64,000 nt of DNA, taken from Aspidiotus rigidus (lineage: Eukaryota > Arthropoda > Insecta > Hemiptera > Diaspididae). The notes below the pieces were generated by a model that made no database searches, was not told the DNA's origin, and saw nothing but the letters and a program-made list of their open reading frames with translations. The DNA lies in assembly GCA_035079385.1 (NCBI GenBank), contig JAVHKY010000052.1, positions 2,852,001-2,916,000 on the forward strand. Reading direction: 5' to 3'. Position numbers and translations under genes: made by a program. The first letter of the stretch is position 1; each line of letters opens with the position of its first letter. Positions 1 to 12,186 of the stretch are shown in pieces.

Positions 1-2340
1 ATTTTTTATTCTCGCTCTTCTCGAAGTCAAACGGAAGCCTAATTCACTTTACTAGTAACAGTGACGTAATATCGTCTCTCCAGGAGTCACTACAACGCAG
101 TTTGATGAACGGCTTAATGGATCTTAATTGCGGGGCGAGGTGAGGTCATCAACAAGCAGGCGTGTGTTCGCAATCGACGTCATTTTTCTGTGAAGAAATT
201 CAACCATCGCTCTCTCACAAAATTTCAATTCTATTGTAAGATATTTTGACGATCGGGACTGCACACCCGTAATCATTTAATCCCCGTGAAAGAACGTTAA
301 GTAGTGCGCCGAGTGCAGAATAGCAGAGGATAGTACGCAATGAAAACAGGAGGAAAAAACACATTCACGAGTATATATTGTTCAAGTATGCAATAAATTG
401 CGTAACTCTTTTCCTTTATACGTCTCAAGTTAGTTTTTCTCGTAGGTTTCCTTGTATCTGATTTCGTCGACTGGTGGGAGAATGCAGGGTAGGTTCGTAG
501 ATTTTAGATTATTATTAAGGTTATTTACCCCCCATGATAAAATCGTAAGAGGATCGAGACCAGTTTCAGGCGGTGCAAACGATAAAAAAATTAATTAAAA
601 TTGAAATATCTGCAGCTCTAGTTAACATACAGAAACGATTGAACGAGCAGAACTTTTAGTGAAGAACTCATAATCACATGTACTATTACAATTTTGATCT
701 ATTTGCGGAGGCGCTAAATGGCAACAATATGGCAATTTTTTCAATTTCAGTAGAAAATGGGCGCGCAACGATTTGAAATAGAACGTACAACGACTAATAA
801 CTATTGACTTTGTTTTACCATAATTGTTTTTTTGTTTATGAGAAACGCCCTCACAATGCTTTGAAATAGAAATATCCAATCTGTTCCATACTGCACATTG
901 TTACCAAGACTACCTACCCTAATAGACTGTGTCCGTAGCGGATGAGGATTCAACCAAAGTAAAAGCCGTGCATAAAAAATCCTTAAAAATTCTTCGAGGA
1001 AGTTATACCTGACAATGCGTTTAAGTGTAGAATCGTGATCTTTTCGCAAGCCATGATGCAGGTAATTCTATTTCTGCTACCTCGTTTTTTTTTCTCTCCT
1101 TGTTTTTCAGAAAATTTGGAATTTAGTTGATTTGGATATTCTGGATTTTACGTATGTGGGACAATGCATACGAAAGAAGGTGCCGAAGGCGGCCGGTGAA
1201 GCCACTAGTTATTATTATCATCATTATTTTTTTTTACAGGCATATTTTTTCAGTATTTAGTTTGTAATGGTGTCACCTGTAATTGGTCTCGTGACTGATG
1301 ATGGCACCACTGTAAAATATTTCATTTAAAATGAATAAATAAATAAATTTCATCTTTACCGAACATAGCATGAAGAGTACCGCGAAAAGAAATCATAGGT
1401 TACGAGCTTCCATCAACGTCGTTTCGAATCAGAAGCCCTCATTCAAAACTTTACGATCGTACGTACAGAAGGCAATAAATGAAATATGCTCTATTATACC
1501 ACATACGGTACACTTAACTCGATAAATTCGCACAATTAATAAATGACTCATGACTTCTTCATCGTCCGCGACTGATATACCTATTGACAGTTGCAAGATG
1601 ACGTATAAATGACGCGCTTCAGCTGATAGATAGCAACTGAGGCTCGCTATTTCGACACGATACCCAATGAGTGCGAAGGGCAAGACCGTGCAGTAAAAAC
1701 ATAGATCAGATCGAGTACTTATACTCTCAACATTTATTTCTCATAGGCAGGCTAAATTCAGTAACTCACTTCTGCACATGTTTCCGAGCAAAATTGACGT
1801 CAGACTTCTCCTACAATGTACTTGAAATGCCTGTTGCCCCCAAATCAAAAATAACAATGAAATTTCAGAATTTTCCAGTGATTCAGAAACTATCCTTTGC
1901 TGAAGAAAATAAAAATAAGAAAAAATTTAATATTTTTATCTTTTGAAAAAACAGGAAAAAATTTTTTTCCACTGTGCATTAATTGGATACAAATAATCAT
2001 AGTACCTAATAGATACATGGGTAATTTTTTTTTCTCCTTCAGAATGGCATTTCAAAAGTAACATGGAGAAAAAGAGTGTTCGAAATATTTTCTGACGAGA
2101 AACATTGGCCAGAAATTCTAGAGAAAGAAGAATCCACGTCTTGAAAAGATTCATTCATTATGCTGAAATATGACCATTATTTCTTCAAATTACTCGTAAT
2201 TCCTTCAAAAAATTAATGGTTTCACAATTACTCTCCGAGAAAGACAAATCACTCATTTTGATGAAAGATTCGATCACGACAGGGAAAGTATGCGAATAAA
2301 ACGATTACTTAAACATATTCTAATCTCCAGCTATTTTCAT
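1..2340. other. No gene seen
   Basis: AT-rich sequence. A (AATA)n tail at 1331-1350 and CTGATGATGGCACCACTG at 1295-1312 hint at an interspersed repeat end. No ORF has protein-like composition. Confidence 0.5.
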
Positions 2341-3402
2341 TAACTTTGAAAGATAAGAAGAAGAAGATGAAGAAGAAAAAAAAAAAAGACCGTCGTAAAG
2401 TAATTTTTCGACAATACGACGAGCTGAAATCATCATTGATTTTCAAATTCTGGTCACCTTCCTCCCCTTATCCTAAAATATCACCGGGCCTAAGTGCCGT
2501 TCTACATGAGTGGCAACTTCGCAAGCAATCAAAACTGAATCAATGGCACTGTCCGCTAGCGACTAGTTGGCGTACGGGTCAACGTTTATTATTTACAATA
2601 ACAAAGCGTGTTTGTGAATGGATAAAGCGAACAAAAACACTTTCCCAACAACCGTCAATCAAACGGATTCGTTCCTCCAAATTTTATGAGAGTGAAGTGG
2701 ATAAGAACGGAATTGCGTTGTTGGTAATTACCACTAGATTGAATCTTTTAGTCCACTGAAGACTCTCTAGTATGCTTCCCCCCGCTGATTTTGATCGGTT
2801 TATGCGTCACGTCAACTAGGAGTGTCGTAAGTTTGAGAGGATTTTGAAGGAGAAGAAAAGTAGGAAGATATCCCCCCTAACAAAGGAGAAGACCGACATG
2901 GTCAATGAAGGAGACAGTGACGTTGGTTCGGTTCAAATGTTCCAACCCGCCCCCCTCCCATAAACAACAGTCAGGTATTTTTTAATAGTGAGGAAACAGG
3001 CCTCCTGGAGAATGGGTTGAAGTTTAGTTTACCTCCCCGCCAGAACGACGAGACGTTGGCGAATTAGGTCGCTGACCTCGCTGTGAAAATTGGTCGTGGG
3101 GTTAGTACCCAAAAAGTTTGCGCTGAATTTGTCCACAATACCCTCCTCCCCGTATGAATAACGTCATGGGAGGAAAGATCAAGAGTCTACAGGAGAAGAT
3201 TAAGGAGGAAGATCTGATTGTCACTCAGGCAGACAAGGATAATGCCGTCGTGGTAATGGAAAAATCTTCATACGTTGCCAAGGTTCATGAAGTGCTCTAA
3301 CAATGTGGGGCTAAAGAGAACAAGAATTTCAATTTCCCTGGCTACGTCAGAAGTCAGGAGTGTCATTATAATAATTGTGAGGTTATTATTAGAACCCCAG
3401 CT

Positions 3403-4206
3403 ATGAAAAAAGCTTCCTTTCTTCCCAACCCTACGCCTCCTCTTCTTTATGGGTTGCCTAAAGTACACAAAACGAACACTCCGATGCGGCCTGTAGTCTC
3501 TTTCGTTTCCTCCCCCACTTACCTCCTTGCCAAATTCCTGGACCGTTGGTTAAAAAACCGTGTTGAATATGAGTCTCTCCATTCGGTTTTGAATTCAGTG
3601 TCCTTGGCTGATGCTCTCAAGGATGTAAAACTGCCTCCAGGTGCGACCCTTTGTTCGTTTGATGTCGTGAGTCTGTTCCCAAATATCCTTAAAGCTGCCA
3701 CCATGCAGCATATGGGCCAGTAATTGGTTAACTCCAATATCCCTCATAATGAATCCCAAGAATTTTTCAATCTTTTAAATGTCTGTTGGTCCTGGAATTT
3801 TTGCAAATTCGAAGGGAAATTTTTCGAGTTCCCTGATGAAATAGGGATCCCTATTGGATCACCTTTGGGCTCCCTCATCCCCGAAGTATTCATGTCGCAG
3901 TTTGAACTTGACCTCTTCTCTTTGGGCCAGGTGTTACTCAATCATGTACACTACTGGCACAGGTACGTTGATGACGTTCTCTGTACGTGGACTGGTCATC
4001 CAGATCTCCTTGGTGAGTTTCTGAGGTATCTCAATACATTATACCCTTCCATAAAATTTACCTTGAAAGTTGGTGGCTCTGTGATCAACTTTTTGGATTT
4101 GTCGGTCTCAGTTGGAGATGGGATCCATGAGTTTCAAATAATACAGAAGAGATACTACGATCGATGTTTTAGTCCGTGGAGCGTCATTCTGTCCTGTTGC
4201 TCATAA
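3403..4206 (+). pseudogene. Penelope-type reverse transcriptase fragment
   Basis: Two adjoining open segments cover most of the RT fingers and palm. The first ends with a stop at 3721-3723, just after the FDVVSLFPN motif (catalytic aspartate in FD). The second starts immediately after and holds the GIPIGSPLGS loop and the YVDD box. The second segment stops at 4204, where the frame shifts. The motifs are those of Penelope RTs rather than of non-LTR or LTR RTs: the LPKVHK signature and the thumb-side INFLDLSV motif. One substitution could account for the internal stop. Confidence 0.9.
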
Positions 4207-4310
4207 GTTAGCAGCTTTTAACAGTTTAGTCCACAGATTGACTCGCTTTCCTCTGGGCAGGCTGCTTTCAAAAAAAAAATTGGCGACTACATATTAAACA
4301 TCTGGCTAGA

Positions 4311-4925
4311 GTGAATGGTGTCAATGTTGATGTTGAGGCGATGGTTCGGAGGAAAATTACGAGAGAAAGCCTTGATTCCACCACCTCCCTCCCCCGAGAC
4401 ATGATCCGTGATCGGAGATTGCGTTGGATCAGTCTCCCTTTTCTAGGGAGGTTCTCTACCGAATTGGGTCGGGCCCTTCGCCCGTTCGGTTTCAGACCGG
4501 CCTGTTACAACCCCACTACCGTCAAAGGGATGTTCGTTGAGTTGAAGGACCGTAAACCTGCGGATGAAAGAAGTGGTGTTTATAAATTGGAATGCAGGGA
4601 TTGTAGACGTTTTTATATCGGTGAAAACGGCCGCCAGATGAAGGTGTGATTAGACGAACACCTGAAGGTCTGGAAAAAGGGACGTTTGGGAGAATCAGCA
4701 TTTGCCGATCACTTGATCAACAGCGGTCATAGATTCCGTAAGGGATCCGCAAGTCTCCTCCGTAAGGAGAATTCATACTTTAAACGGATTGCCCTCGAGC
4801 ACATGGAAATCATTCGTCATCTCAATACTGATGATATTACTGTGCTAAGCACGTACATTCCGGAGGATGGCTCGATTGAACTTGTCTTTGACTCCCGTTG
4901 TGAACCCTCGTTTGATCAACCTTAA
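4311..4925 (+). pseudogene. Penelope GIY-YIG endonuclease region
   Basis: The segment 4311-4649 ends with a GIY-YIG start, seen as GVYKLECRDC followed by RFYIGENGRQ, where the usual YIG reads YIG in FYIGE. The frame stops at 4647-4649 and resumes at 4686 with FADHLINSGHRF, which corresponds to the conserved H/N part of the nuclease. The region before it, rich in arginine and proline, is the usual RT-nuclease linker. The nuclease nicks target DNA in active elements. The internal stop implies it is inactive here. Confidence 0.85.
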
Positions 4926-4970
4926 TGATCTGAGGTTTCTTCTCCGTCCTTGTCAGTTGCTTTCATTTCA

Positions 4971-5000
4971 GTCCCGATGATGGTTTATTAACCGAAGGCG
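4971..5000 (+). other. Hammerhead-like terminal motif of the Penelope element
   Basis: The sequence CCGATGA (4974-4980), one extra T, a GGTT/AACC stem (4982-4985 with 4990-4993) and GAAG (4994-4997) follows the Penelope coding region. The same layout is clearer at 12340-12380 and 35472-35512. The C for T change in the first motif and GAAGG instead of GAAAC suggest this copy is decayed. Confidence 0.45.
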
Positions 5001-5499
5001 CTCGGCTTTATTTGTTTTCTGCGATCTTTGTAGTTTTTGCTCCTCTTCGGAGTATTCCTTTCTTTCGTCGGAACTGTCAATTAATTGCTCACAGACGGTA
5101 CCTATTTTACAAACGGGTTTTGTGGAAAATTACCGTCCCGCCTTCCTCGAATTTAATATAACTTTCACCTCATGAAGAATTTCAAGCTTGGAACCCTCAA
5201 ATTGATGAGACTTGAAAAAAATATCCATGTCCGAGCTGCATATATGTATGAGGAGGGGGATTTTCAAATCATTTCGAACTCCCTGGGGGACGGAACTTGA
5301 AGAATATTCGATTCAATTTAAGATACTTCGAGGTGGGGTTTTGACGTGTTACATGTCTTTGCTGAAGCCTACCCCCCTCATTCAAAACTTTCCGAGTCGC
5401 CCCCATCCGTTGATGGACTCGGAAAATTTTCGACTGGTACCCAAGACCTGATTTGAAATTGTCCGAGTTCCCACCCACTCTGCTTCTACAGGCTTATTC

Positions 5500-5820
5500 C
5501 AAGAGGAGGCTTGTATTAGTTTATACTAGCTTCTCTATACGGATCACACCACATCCAAGCTTCCTTTATACTAGCTTTATACTAAGTGGGCTATAGTTCA
5601 TAGGAGCTCTATACTGCAGCTAGTATAAAGCCCAACATTTGACGAGAGAGACCTAGTCTAAATTGTATACTAGACCTGTACTAGTAGTATAGGTCTGAGC
5701 GGGCCTCTCTTATACAAACATTATACCAGGTTTAGATCCTTCATACTAGGCTTATATTAGGCGTTGACTTCTCTTTGTTCTATACAGTTAACTACTTGTA
5801 TACTATACTATTTGAATGAG
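5500..5820. repeat. Degenerate TATACTAG/CTAGTATA-rich block
   Basis: The words TATACTAG, CTAGTATA, TATACTA and TTATACTAG recur many times, on both strands, over about 320 bp with no fixed period. A second block of similar flavour lies at 7530-7660. No ORF is supported here. It is probably a decayed short-unit satellite or the interior of a foldback element. Confidence 0.5.
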
Positions 5821-7111
5821 ATAGGAGAAAGAAAATTTCGTCTCGTGTCTCTTACCCGAATTTAGAAACAGCAGAACTAAAAGTAGCTAGGAGTAATTTG
5901 TATTCGTAGAAAAATTTCAAAAAAAGGTACACAGGAAAGTTATTCGGAGAATTTCTATCTTTTTTCAATTATCCTGAGTATAGTTATCTAGAGAATATAC
6001 TGAGGTTACAAGAAATTATTTTCGTTTATACTCTTCTCCCTTGAAACAGGTGATACTCTTTCTGAAAAAATAGTAGTACGGTTACCAAAAACTGTATAAG
6101 ATTAAATAAAAATACAGAATATTATTAAAATCACGAGAAAAGAGAGATATCTAAAATAAAAAATTGGTGATAACGTGAAAACAAGCGGCGCCTACTAACA
6201 GCAACGTCTTGTAGAGTAATCGTATCTGATTTTCTCGTCCACCAACCCACATAATTATTCTTCTCGCACGTTTCTACAAAATGATAGCACACCCAACCAT
6301 ATGCGTGCCTTTACACACAAAAGTTACACTGATACCACGAAAGCCGTCGTTTAATTTAAAGAAAGACGAGCAATACGAACGTATAGGGACATGATTGTTC
6401 AGTCTCCTCATTTGATACACATACCGATATGTACATAGCCTACACAAGAATAATAAGGAACATAGAATCATCATGATTCATGATAATGTGCGAGGCGTGT
6501 AGACGCCATCCGTCTTCATCGTTTCGTTTCGAGATCGCTTTCGAAGCTGGCAGGCGAGCCCCCGACTGTGTGTTCGAAGTGAAGCATAAAAATAATAATC
6601 AATATACATATTTTTGCAATCGATTGACGTATCTGGTCTGCTATATGAATTTTCAGTCAAATAGAAACGAGAAAAGGCACAATAAACTATACATACGTTC
6701 AGATAATTCTCATCTCCCACACTAAAATTTTAAAGGAAGACTGAATATTTTCATGTCCATATTATGTACAAATCTAGCTTCGAAAACAGAAAAGATTAAA
6801 AAAGGTTGCCGCTGCTAGTCCTACGAAGTTCGGTCTATTTCACGATTACATATAGCGAAACAAAGTCATCACCAGTCGTTCCTCATCCTTTTTGACACCG
6901 GATGTACGACTAACTCAAGTCGGTAAAGAACATTGTAGATGTGCATTGGGCATTGGAATTTGCGGTAGGAAAACTAGAGCGAACGAATATTTTGTACTTC
7001 TAACGGACCAGCAAGAAACACCACTTCTGCTGCCTTTTGAATGAAGCCAAGTAAATTTACGTCTTAGCTCATTCAAAAGTTACTACAGACAACCAGAAGC
7101 AATGAAGACAC

Positions 7112-7311
7112 CAGGGGTGCCTTGATCCCCCAAAACTTATAAAGATTTCACCCCCCCCCCCCAAAAAAAAAAGAAAAAAATTTCAATAGGCAAAAAAAAA
7201 AAAAAGCCCCCCAATAATGTTACGAGAACAAAGGAAAAAACCGCCCTCCCAACAAAAAAAAGAATTCCTACGAAGAATTGTCTTTAAAAAAATGGCTTCA
7301 AGGCACCCCTG
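7112..7311. mobile_element. hAT-like MITE with poly-C and poly-A tracts
   Basis: The ends are inverted: CAGGGGTGCCTTGA at the left and TTCAAGGCACCCCTG at the right, 200 bp apart. The flanking 8-mers gaagacac and gagactac match at 6 of 8 positions, compatible with an old 8 bp target duplication. The interior is a C run, several A runs and C6 blocks, without coding sense. A CAGRG terminus with 8 bp duplication is typical of hAT elements. Confidence 0.6.
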
Positions 7312-8088
7312 GAGACTACGTAAAATTAAAAGAAAATAATAGACAGATAATCTAATACGGACAGAAAAAATGTAAGTAATTTCTCCACTTCATGGAAAGA
7401 ATTGAATTTGATGTCTTGGGCGTCACGTCACGTCGCGTTACACAGATTTCAGACTGACCCCCAGTCCAAAAGTATACACAGCTTTCACGAGTTCACTCGC
7501 TCCGCTCGTTCGTCCCCCTCTGTTAGGTCTAGTTAGTAGAAGCAGCTAGTATATTGCCTACATTGGCTACTCAATATAGGCCTATAGACCTAATATAATG
7601 TATATTAGGATGACCTTTGTTAGTATAGGCGTAGTATACTACATATTGGGGCTAATATAATGGAGACTGAGGGTCAAAATTTTTCCAAGTCCCCTCGAGG
7701 TCATTGATGACGTCATAAAACGTCGCGTTACGCAGGTTTTGGATTGACCCCCAGCCCAAAGACATAATACACGTCAAAAATCTCTTTTGAATAGCATAGC
7801 TCTTCATTACCCATGATACGGCTTCCTCGGATGGCCTTGTAAACATTTTCATCTTCTCTTTTTCCCCTCATTTCTTCAATTGATATGAAATTCCTACAGA
7901 AATCGTGATTTTACCGAGGAGTTCGATAAAATTTTTGTTCAAATTTTCAACAGAAATTACGTAAGCTCGGATTGTAACGTTATCCCCAGAAATATTTATA
8001 CAGGAGGACTTATTTCGAGGTCGAAAGGTAAAGTCATCACAGGGTTTATATGAGTTGAATAATCTCTGAAATTGTGAGCCATAGCGAT

Positions 8089-8246
8089 AAATATTTATTA
8101 TTTACAAAATTTTACAAACTCGCAGATAAATAATAGTAATAGTTTAAATATAGATCACGGAGTTTCGAAAGATAAGTTTTCTTCATCAGGAACAATACGA
8201 GTATATGTGCGAGTTTGTAAAATTTTGCAAAGTTTAATAAATACTT
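8089..8246. repeat. Foldback with decayed hammerhead-like motif (minus strand)
   Basis: TTACAAAATTTTACAAACTCGC near 8102-8123 is repeated in inverted form as GCGAGTTTGTAAAATTTT at about 8209-8226. Between the arms, the minus strand reads CTGATGA (8189 down to 8183), a GAAA/TTTC stem and GAAAC (8166 down to 8162). The helix I partner seen at other loci is missing here, so this copy is likely dead. Confidence 0.5.
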
Positions 8247-8249
8247 TTT

Positions 8250-11200
8250 ACAGGGTTTGAAGATATTTTACATAAAGATCCGAATAAGGTGCGGATTACG
8301 AGCTAAATACAGGTTGAAAGAGGAGTTCCACATCTGGATGACCCAGATCTAATTAGAGATCTGTAGAATGCAAGACTGAGAAAATTCTCACCTTAAGACC
8401 CATCTACATATCGATGACGTTGGACTCGAATAAACTTTCAGGAAGACCAAAGTTCCGAGAACGCGGGGTTTTCACTGCAGTTGCACTTCATACAACGTTT
8501 TTTTTTTTCTTTTTTTCTTCTTTCTTTCCTTTATACACCAATACTTGCAATCATTAATTTATATTTTATCCTTTCAAAAATACGATTCAATTTTGTTTCC
8601 TCACCTTCTTGTCATTTCTTTTCGTCTTCATGATTCACGTGTTCTGAAGTAACATTAACACTTGCCACAATATCCGATGTCTCTAGTTCGTACTAGAAGA
8701 TTTCCCAATTTTTGTAAAAGACATAGTCATATTTTTCATACTAGTTTTCTTCCTTGTATTTGTCCTTTTCATTGTTTTGGGTCATCTGCTGATTTTAGCT
8801 TTTAATAAATCACTCTTCATCGTGCCGTTTTTATAACTCAGATGTTCAGAAATACATCTTACAGCCATAGCTTTTTCATGTTCAAGATTCCAACCCAAAA
8901 CTTAATCCTTTATTTCGAGAAAATAGGTTCTCGTAAAATAAATATTATTTCCCCGCGTTCAATTTTTCACTCCCAAGATCACCGTGTTCAGTTTTTTAAA
9001 GAAAAAGAAGAGAGAAAAAAAAAACACAATTTAATAATTCTTCAGTAGATACCTACACAAAAAGTTGAACGTGAGTAAGACATAGATTCATCTCTGAAAA
9101 ATTCGAAGATGTTCCTCTTTCAATGATATGCTTCTCTACTGGACGAATACGAGCAAAGAAAAATTGTTCACATAATGAAGGAAACGTAGATGGGGGGGCT
9201 TTGAGTCAGTATTATTAGAGCATGTGAATCATTCTCGGCAAGGAGATTTACCAGACCAACAACATTAATACATAACAACCATTCGCACGATTTAATACGT
9301 ATTATGTATTTATTCCCTAATTGTTTCTCTTTTTCTCCCTATCTGTCTCTTTCTCCCTCTCTGTCTCACGCACACAAACATACCCGCTCCTCTAAGTAGT
9401 CAAGAATATGACTCACCAACATCTGGTACATAGGATTTTTACTCGCGGTAGTATAGTTTTTGGATAATTGTTTCTTCAAAAAGTACGTGCTGCATGTGAT
9501 ACACGCTCGCAATAACTCTAAAGAACGATTTATACGCACCAGATCAGAAAACTGCATCCAGTCGTCTGCAATCATATTGTTGAGGCCTTTTTTTTTCTTT
9601 CCTCTCTCTTCCTTTTAATTTTTGTGTACATTCGGATATGAGTAATAAGGCCGCAGCTACCCTTTTCAAAACATTTACGTACAAATGATTCTCGATGATG
9701 TGACGTCAGCTCTAGAGTTTATTACACACAGACACACGAATATAATAATAGCAACCCTCATCTCGCGTATTATCTCGTAGGCACCGTCGAACTTCCTTCC
9801 TTTCGTGTTTATTTCTAACACACACAGCTGGAATATATTAAACCAACGCCGATGCCGTCACCGAGCACACCCCTTACGGGAAAAGAGGAAAGAGACTTTT
9901 CATTTTTTCAGCCAACAAATACATTATAAATAATAAATTGAATACTCCCTGGACCAAATCAGCTACCACACGTTTTCATGTAGAGAGCTATGAGTCATTT
10001 TAGAATGACATCATTCTCGACATGAACGAATCGTTAATATCTATGATAGAGTAAACTGTAATGCATCTAGAACAAATTGCTCGTCTATCCTCTCAAGTAA
10101 TTGGTACACTAATGATCGGATGAAATTTTTGACTTTTTTTTTCATCCCCGGTTGTATACACAGAACGAGTCGTGCTTAGTTATCTTCAATTATCATCATT
10201 CCCAAACAATCTGATATGCATTTCATGAATCATAAATTACAAACATAATAATATTGACGAATCGACACCGGCTCCGCTGTTCCTTCACATAATATGCCTG
10301 TCTTACCGATTCACGTTATTCGGTGTGATTGCTCGCATTCATATAGCTATTTTTGTACGCGCCAAAAACGACCCATTTACAGAAGCATGTATTTTTAGAA
10401 TACACGTGCCCTACCTATAGCCTTTCAATAATTCCTTTCGTCGCAATTTGTCACTCGAATAAACTCTCTATATCACAAATCTCGATGTGTTCAGTTTCCG
10501 CGAAATCAAGTATCTCATCATGTACAGATGGGGAAATATCGCTCCGAACTAGCCCAACTTCAACATGTGATTAGCACTAGCGCCAGATTGCAAGAGTCAG
10601 AAATTTTTCTTCACGAAGTTCAATGTTATTAATTTCCACATTATTACGAAAATTTTGTTCCTATGTGGAGAAAAATGGCATCCTTTGCAGACAAATGAGC
10701 GAAGAATTGTGATCACTCATAAATTTAAATTACGTTTGGTTCGCAATTAGAGCGACAAAAAAGAGAGTACTTACGCTCTAAATTTGGTCATTATTTTTGA
10801 ATATTTTTCTTCAACACTATTCACGTTATCAGACATCAATCGGTACCACTCGTTTTGTACTATTTCATAAAATATAACGACAATAAAATTAGAAAAAACT
10901 TTTTGTAGTGTTTCTACAAACACATCAGTAGAAATCTTTCATTGATTACTAAATCCCCTTCACCTATAGATAGTTTATTTTGAAAAAGAGTGAAAATCCG
11001 GAAGATAACCTTGAGCTAATTTTTTTCCCCGACCAATGACCTAGTAGACAGTCCATGCTATCTGAAATTTTTTGAGATCTCAAGAGCAGGAAAAATTGTC
11101 GATCATTGGGGGTGCGATTCCAATTTCAACTGGAATTCTTCGGTAGAATGTCGACCATTTACCGTGCTTATCGAAAATTAGCGTTCACAAGAGAAGGGAA

Positions 11201-12180
11201 CCCGTGACTTGTTTTATAGACTCGAAAAAACTTCCGAAGGTCGACCATTGGTTTTCAAAGACTTGGAGAAGAAAAGAGAATAGCTCGGAGGTAAAAATTT
11301 TCCGAAGTCCCTTTCCCATCATACTGAGCTTAAAAGTCAATTTTTTTCTCAAGTCCTTCTCCCATCATAAATAGCTTGAAATATTGTAAATTTTTCACAA
11401 TCCCCCTCTTATCACTTATGGCTCGGAGGTCAAAACTTTTCCAAGTCCCACGTTTTTCCAGATGGTTTTTCTTTAATCCCCCCCCCCCCAATAAAACAGA
11501 TTTTCTGTTAGAAAAAGTATGTGGGAGAAAAATTGAAAAAAATTTCGCCGAGATATATTATATGTGCGAAGAAGGAAATGAAACTTCAAGAAAATTCGAC
11601 TAGAAAGAGGAAAAGAAAAATTTGTAATACTCTTATAGGGGGTGGAAAAACGTTTAAGTTTCTCATAAAACAAAGCTTCAGCTCGTTTCAACCAAATTAA
11701 CACAACCAACCCTCTAACAGCGGAACAATTGAGCCGCGAGTTCTCTGCCAAATCCGAAAAGCAAAATACATACCTTACTCGCGTGAGACAGTATGAAATC
11801 GATATGGAAGTCTTTTTTTGGCCTTAATACCGTTTCAATTATCCGACTGATTCAATTTTTACTAATGGAAAACTTATAATAAATTTATTTCATTTTCTTA
11901 GCTTGAGTAGTGAGGGATCAATTTGTTACAATTCGTTATCTTTAATTTTTTATGCGAACGGAAAAAAGTTCCCCTCACTCAATCGTTATGCGCCGGAAGA
12001 CAAGTCAAAAACGTTAATTAGCAAAATGAATTTTGGACGAAAATCTTATATTATGATTAGAGACCGGATTCCCGGTAGCTAAAAAATTTATTATCGGCAT
12101 CAAAATAAGAAAAATCGGCATTTTCCGGCAAATGTAAAAAAAAAAAACGTATTTTCGACGAAAAAGTGAATTCTTACAAA
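8250..12180. other. No gene seen
   Basis: AT-rich intergenic or intronic DNA. Apart from the tandem units at 11.3 kb nothing is supportable. If the DUSP10-like gene continues to lower coordinates, part of this is its intron. Confidence 0.5.
11290..11515. repeat. Short tandem array of about 46 bp units
   Basis: Three to four diverged units, each with TTTTCC.AAGTCC followed by CTCCCATCATA and then AGCTCGG.GGTCAA, run from about 11300 to 11455. They are followed by a C tract and AATAAAACAGATTTTCTGTTAGAA. The same units and the same trailing segment occur at 28525-28700, so this is one dispersed repeat family. Confidence 0.6.
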
Positions 12181-12186
12181 TTACTG

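Larger units (their letters stand above)
2755..5010 (+). mobile_element. Penelope-like retroelement, decayed (RT plus GIY-YIG)
   Basis: Pieces of one Penelope-like polyprotein lie in order in different frames. The N-terminal part near 3220-3300 reads ADKDNAVVVMEKSSY, the usual start of the Penelope RT. RT motifs follow at 3403-3723 (LLYGLPKVHK, then FDVVSLFPNI) and 3724-4206 (GIPIGSPLGS, then the catalytic RYVDDVLC, still intact). A GIY-YIG nuclease region is at 4311-4649 (YKLECRDCRRFYIGE) and its tail at 4686-4925 (FADHLINSGH). In-frame stops at about 3062, 3721 and 4648 and frame changes make it a pseudogene. About 50 bp after the last coding piece lies a hammerhead-like terminal motif (4974-4997). 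Penelope elements encode an RT related to telomerase fused to a GIY-YIG endonuclease; this assignment rests on motif order and is secure. Confidence 0.92.

Noticed and set aside
2346..2759. 137-residue ORF starting with a Lys run
   Set aside because: Its start is a (AAG/AAA)n tract and the rest matches no family I know; it runs directly into the Penelope remnant and may be chance.
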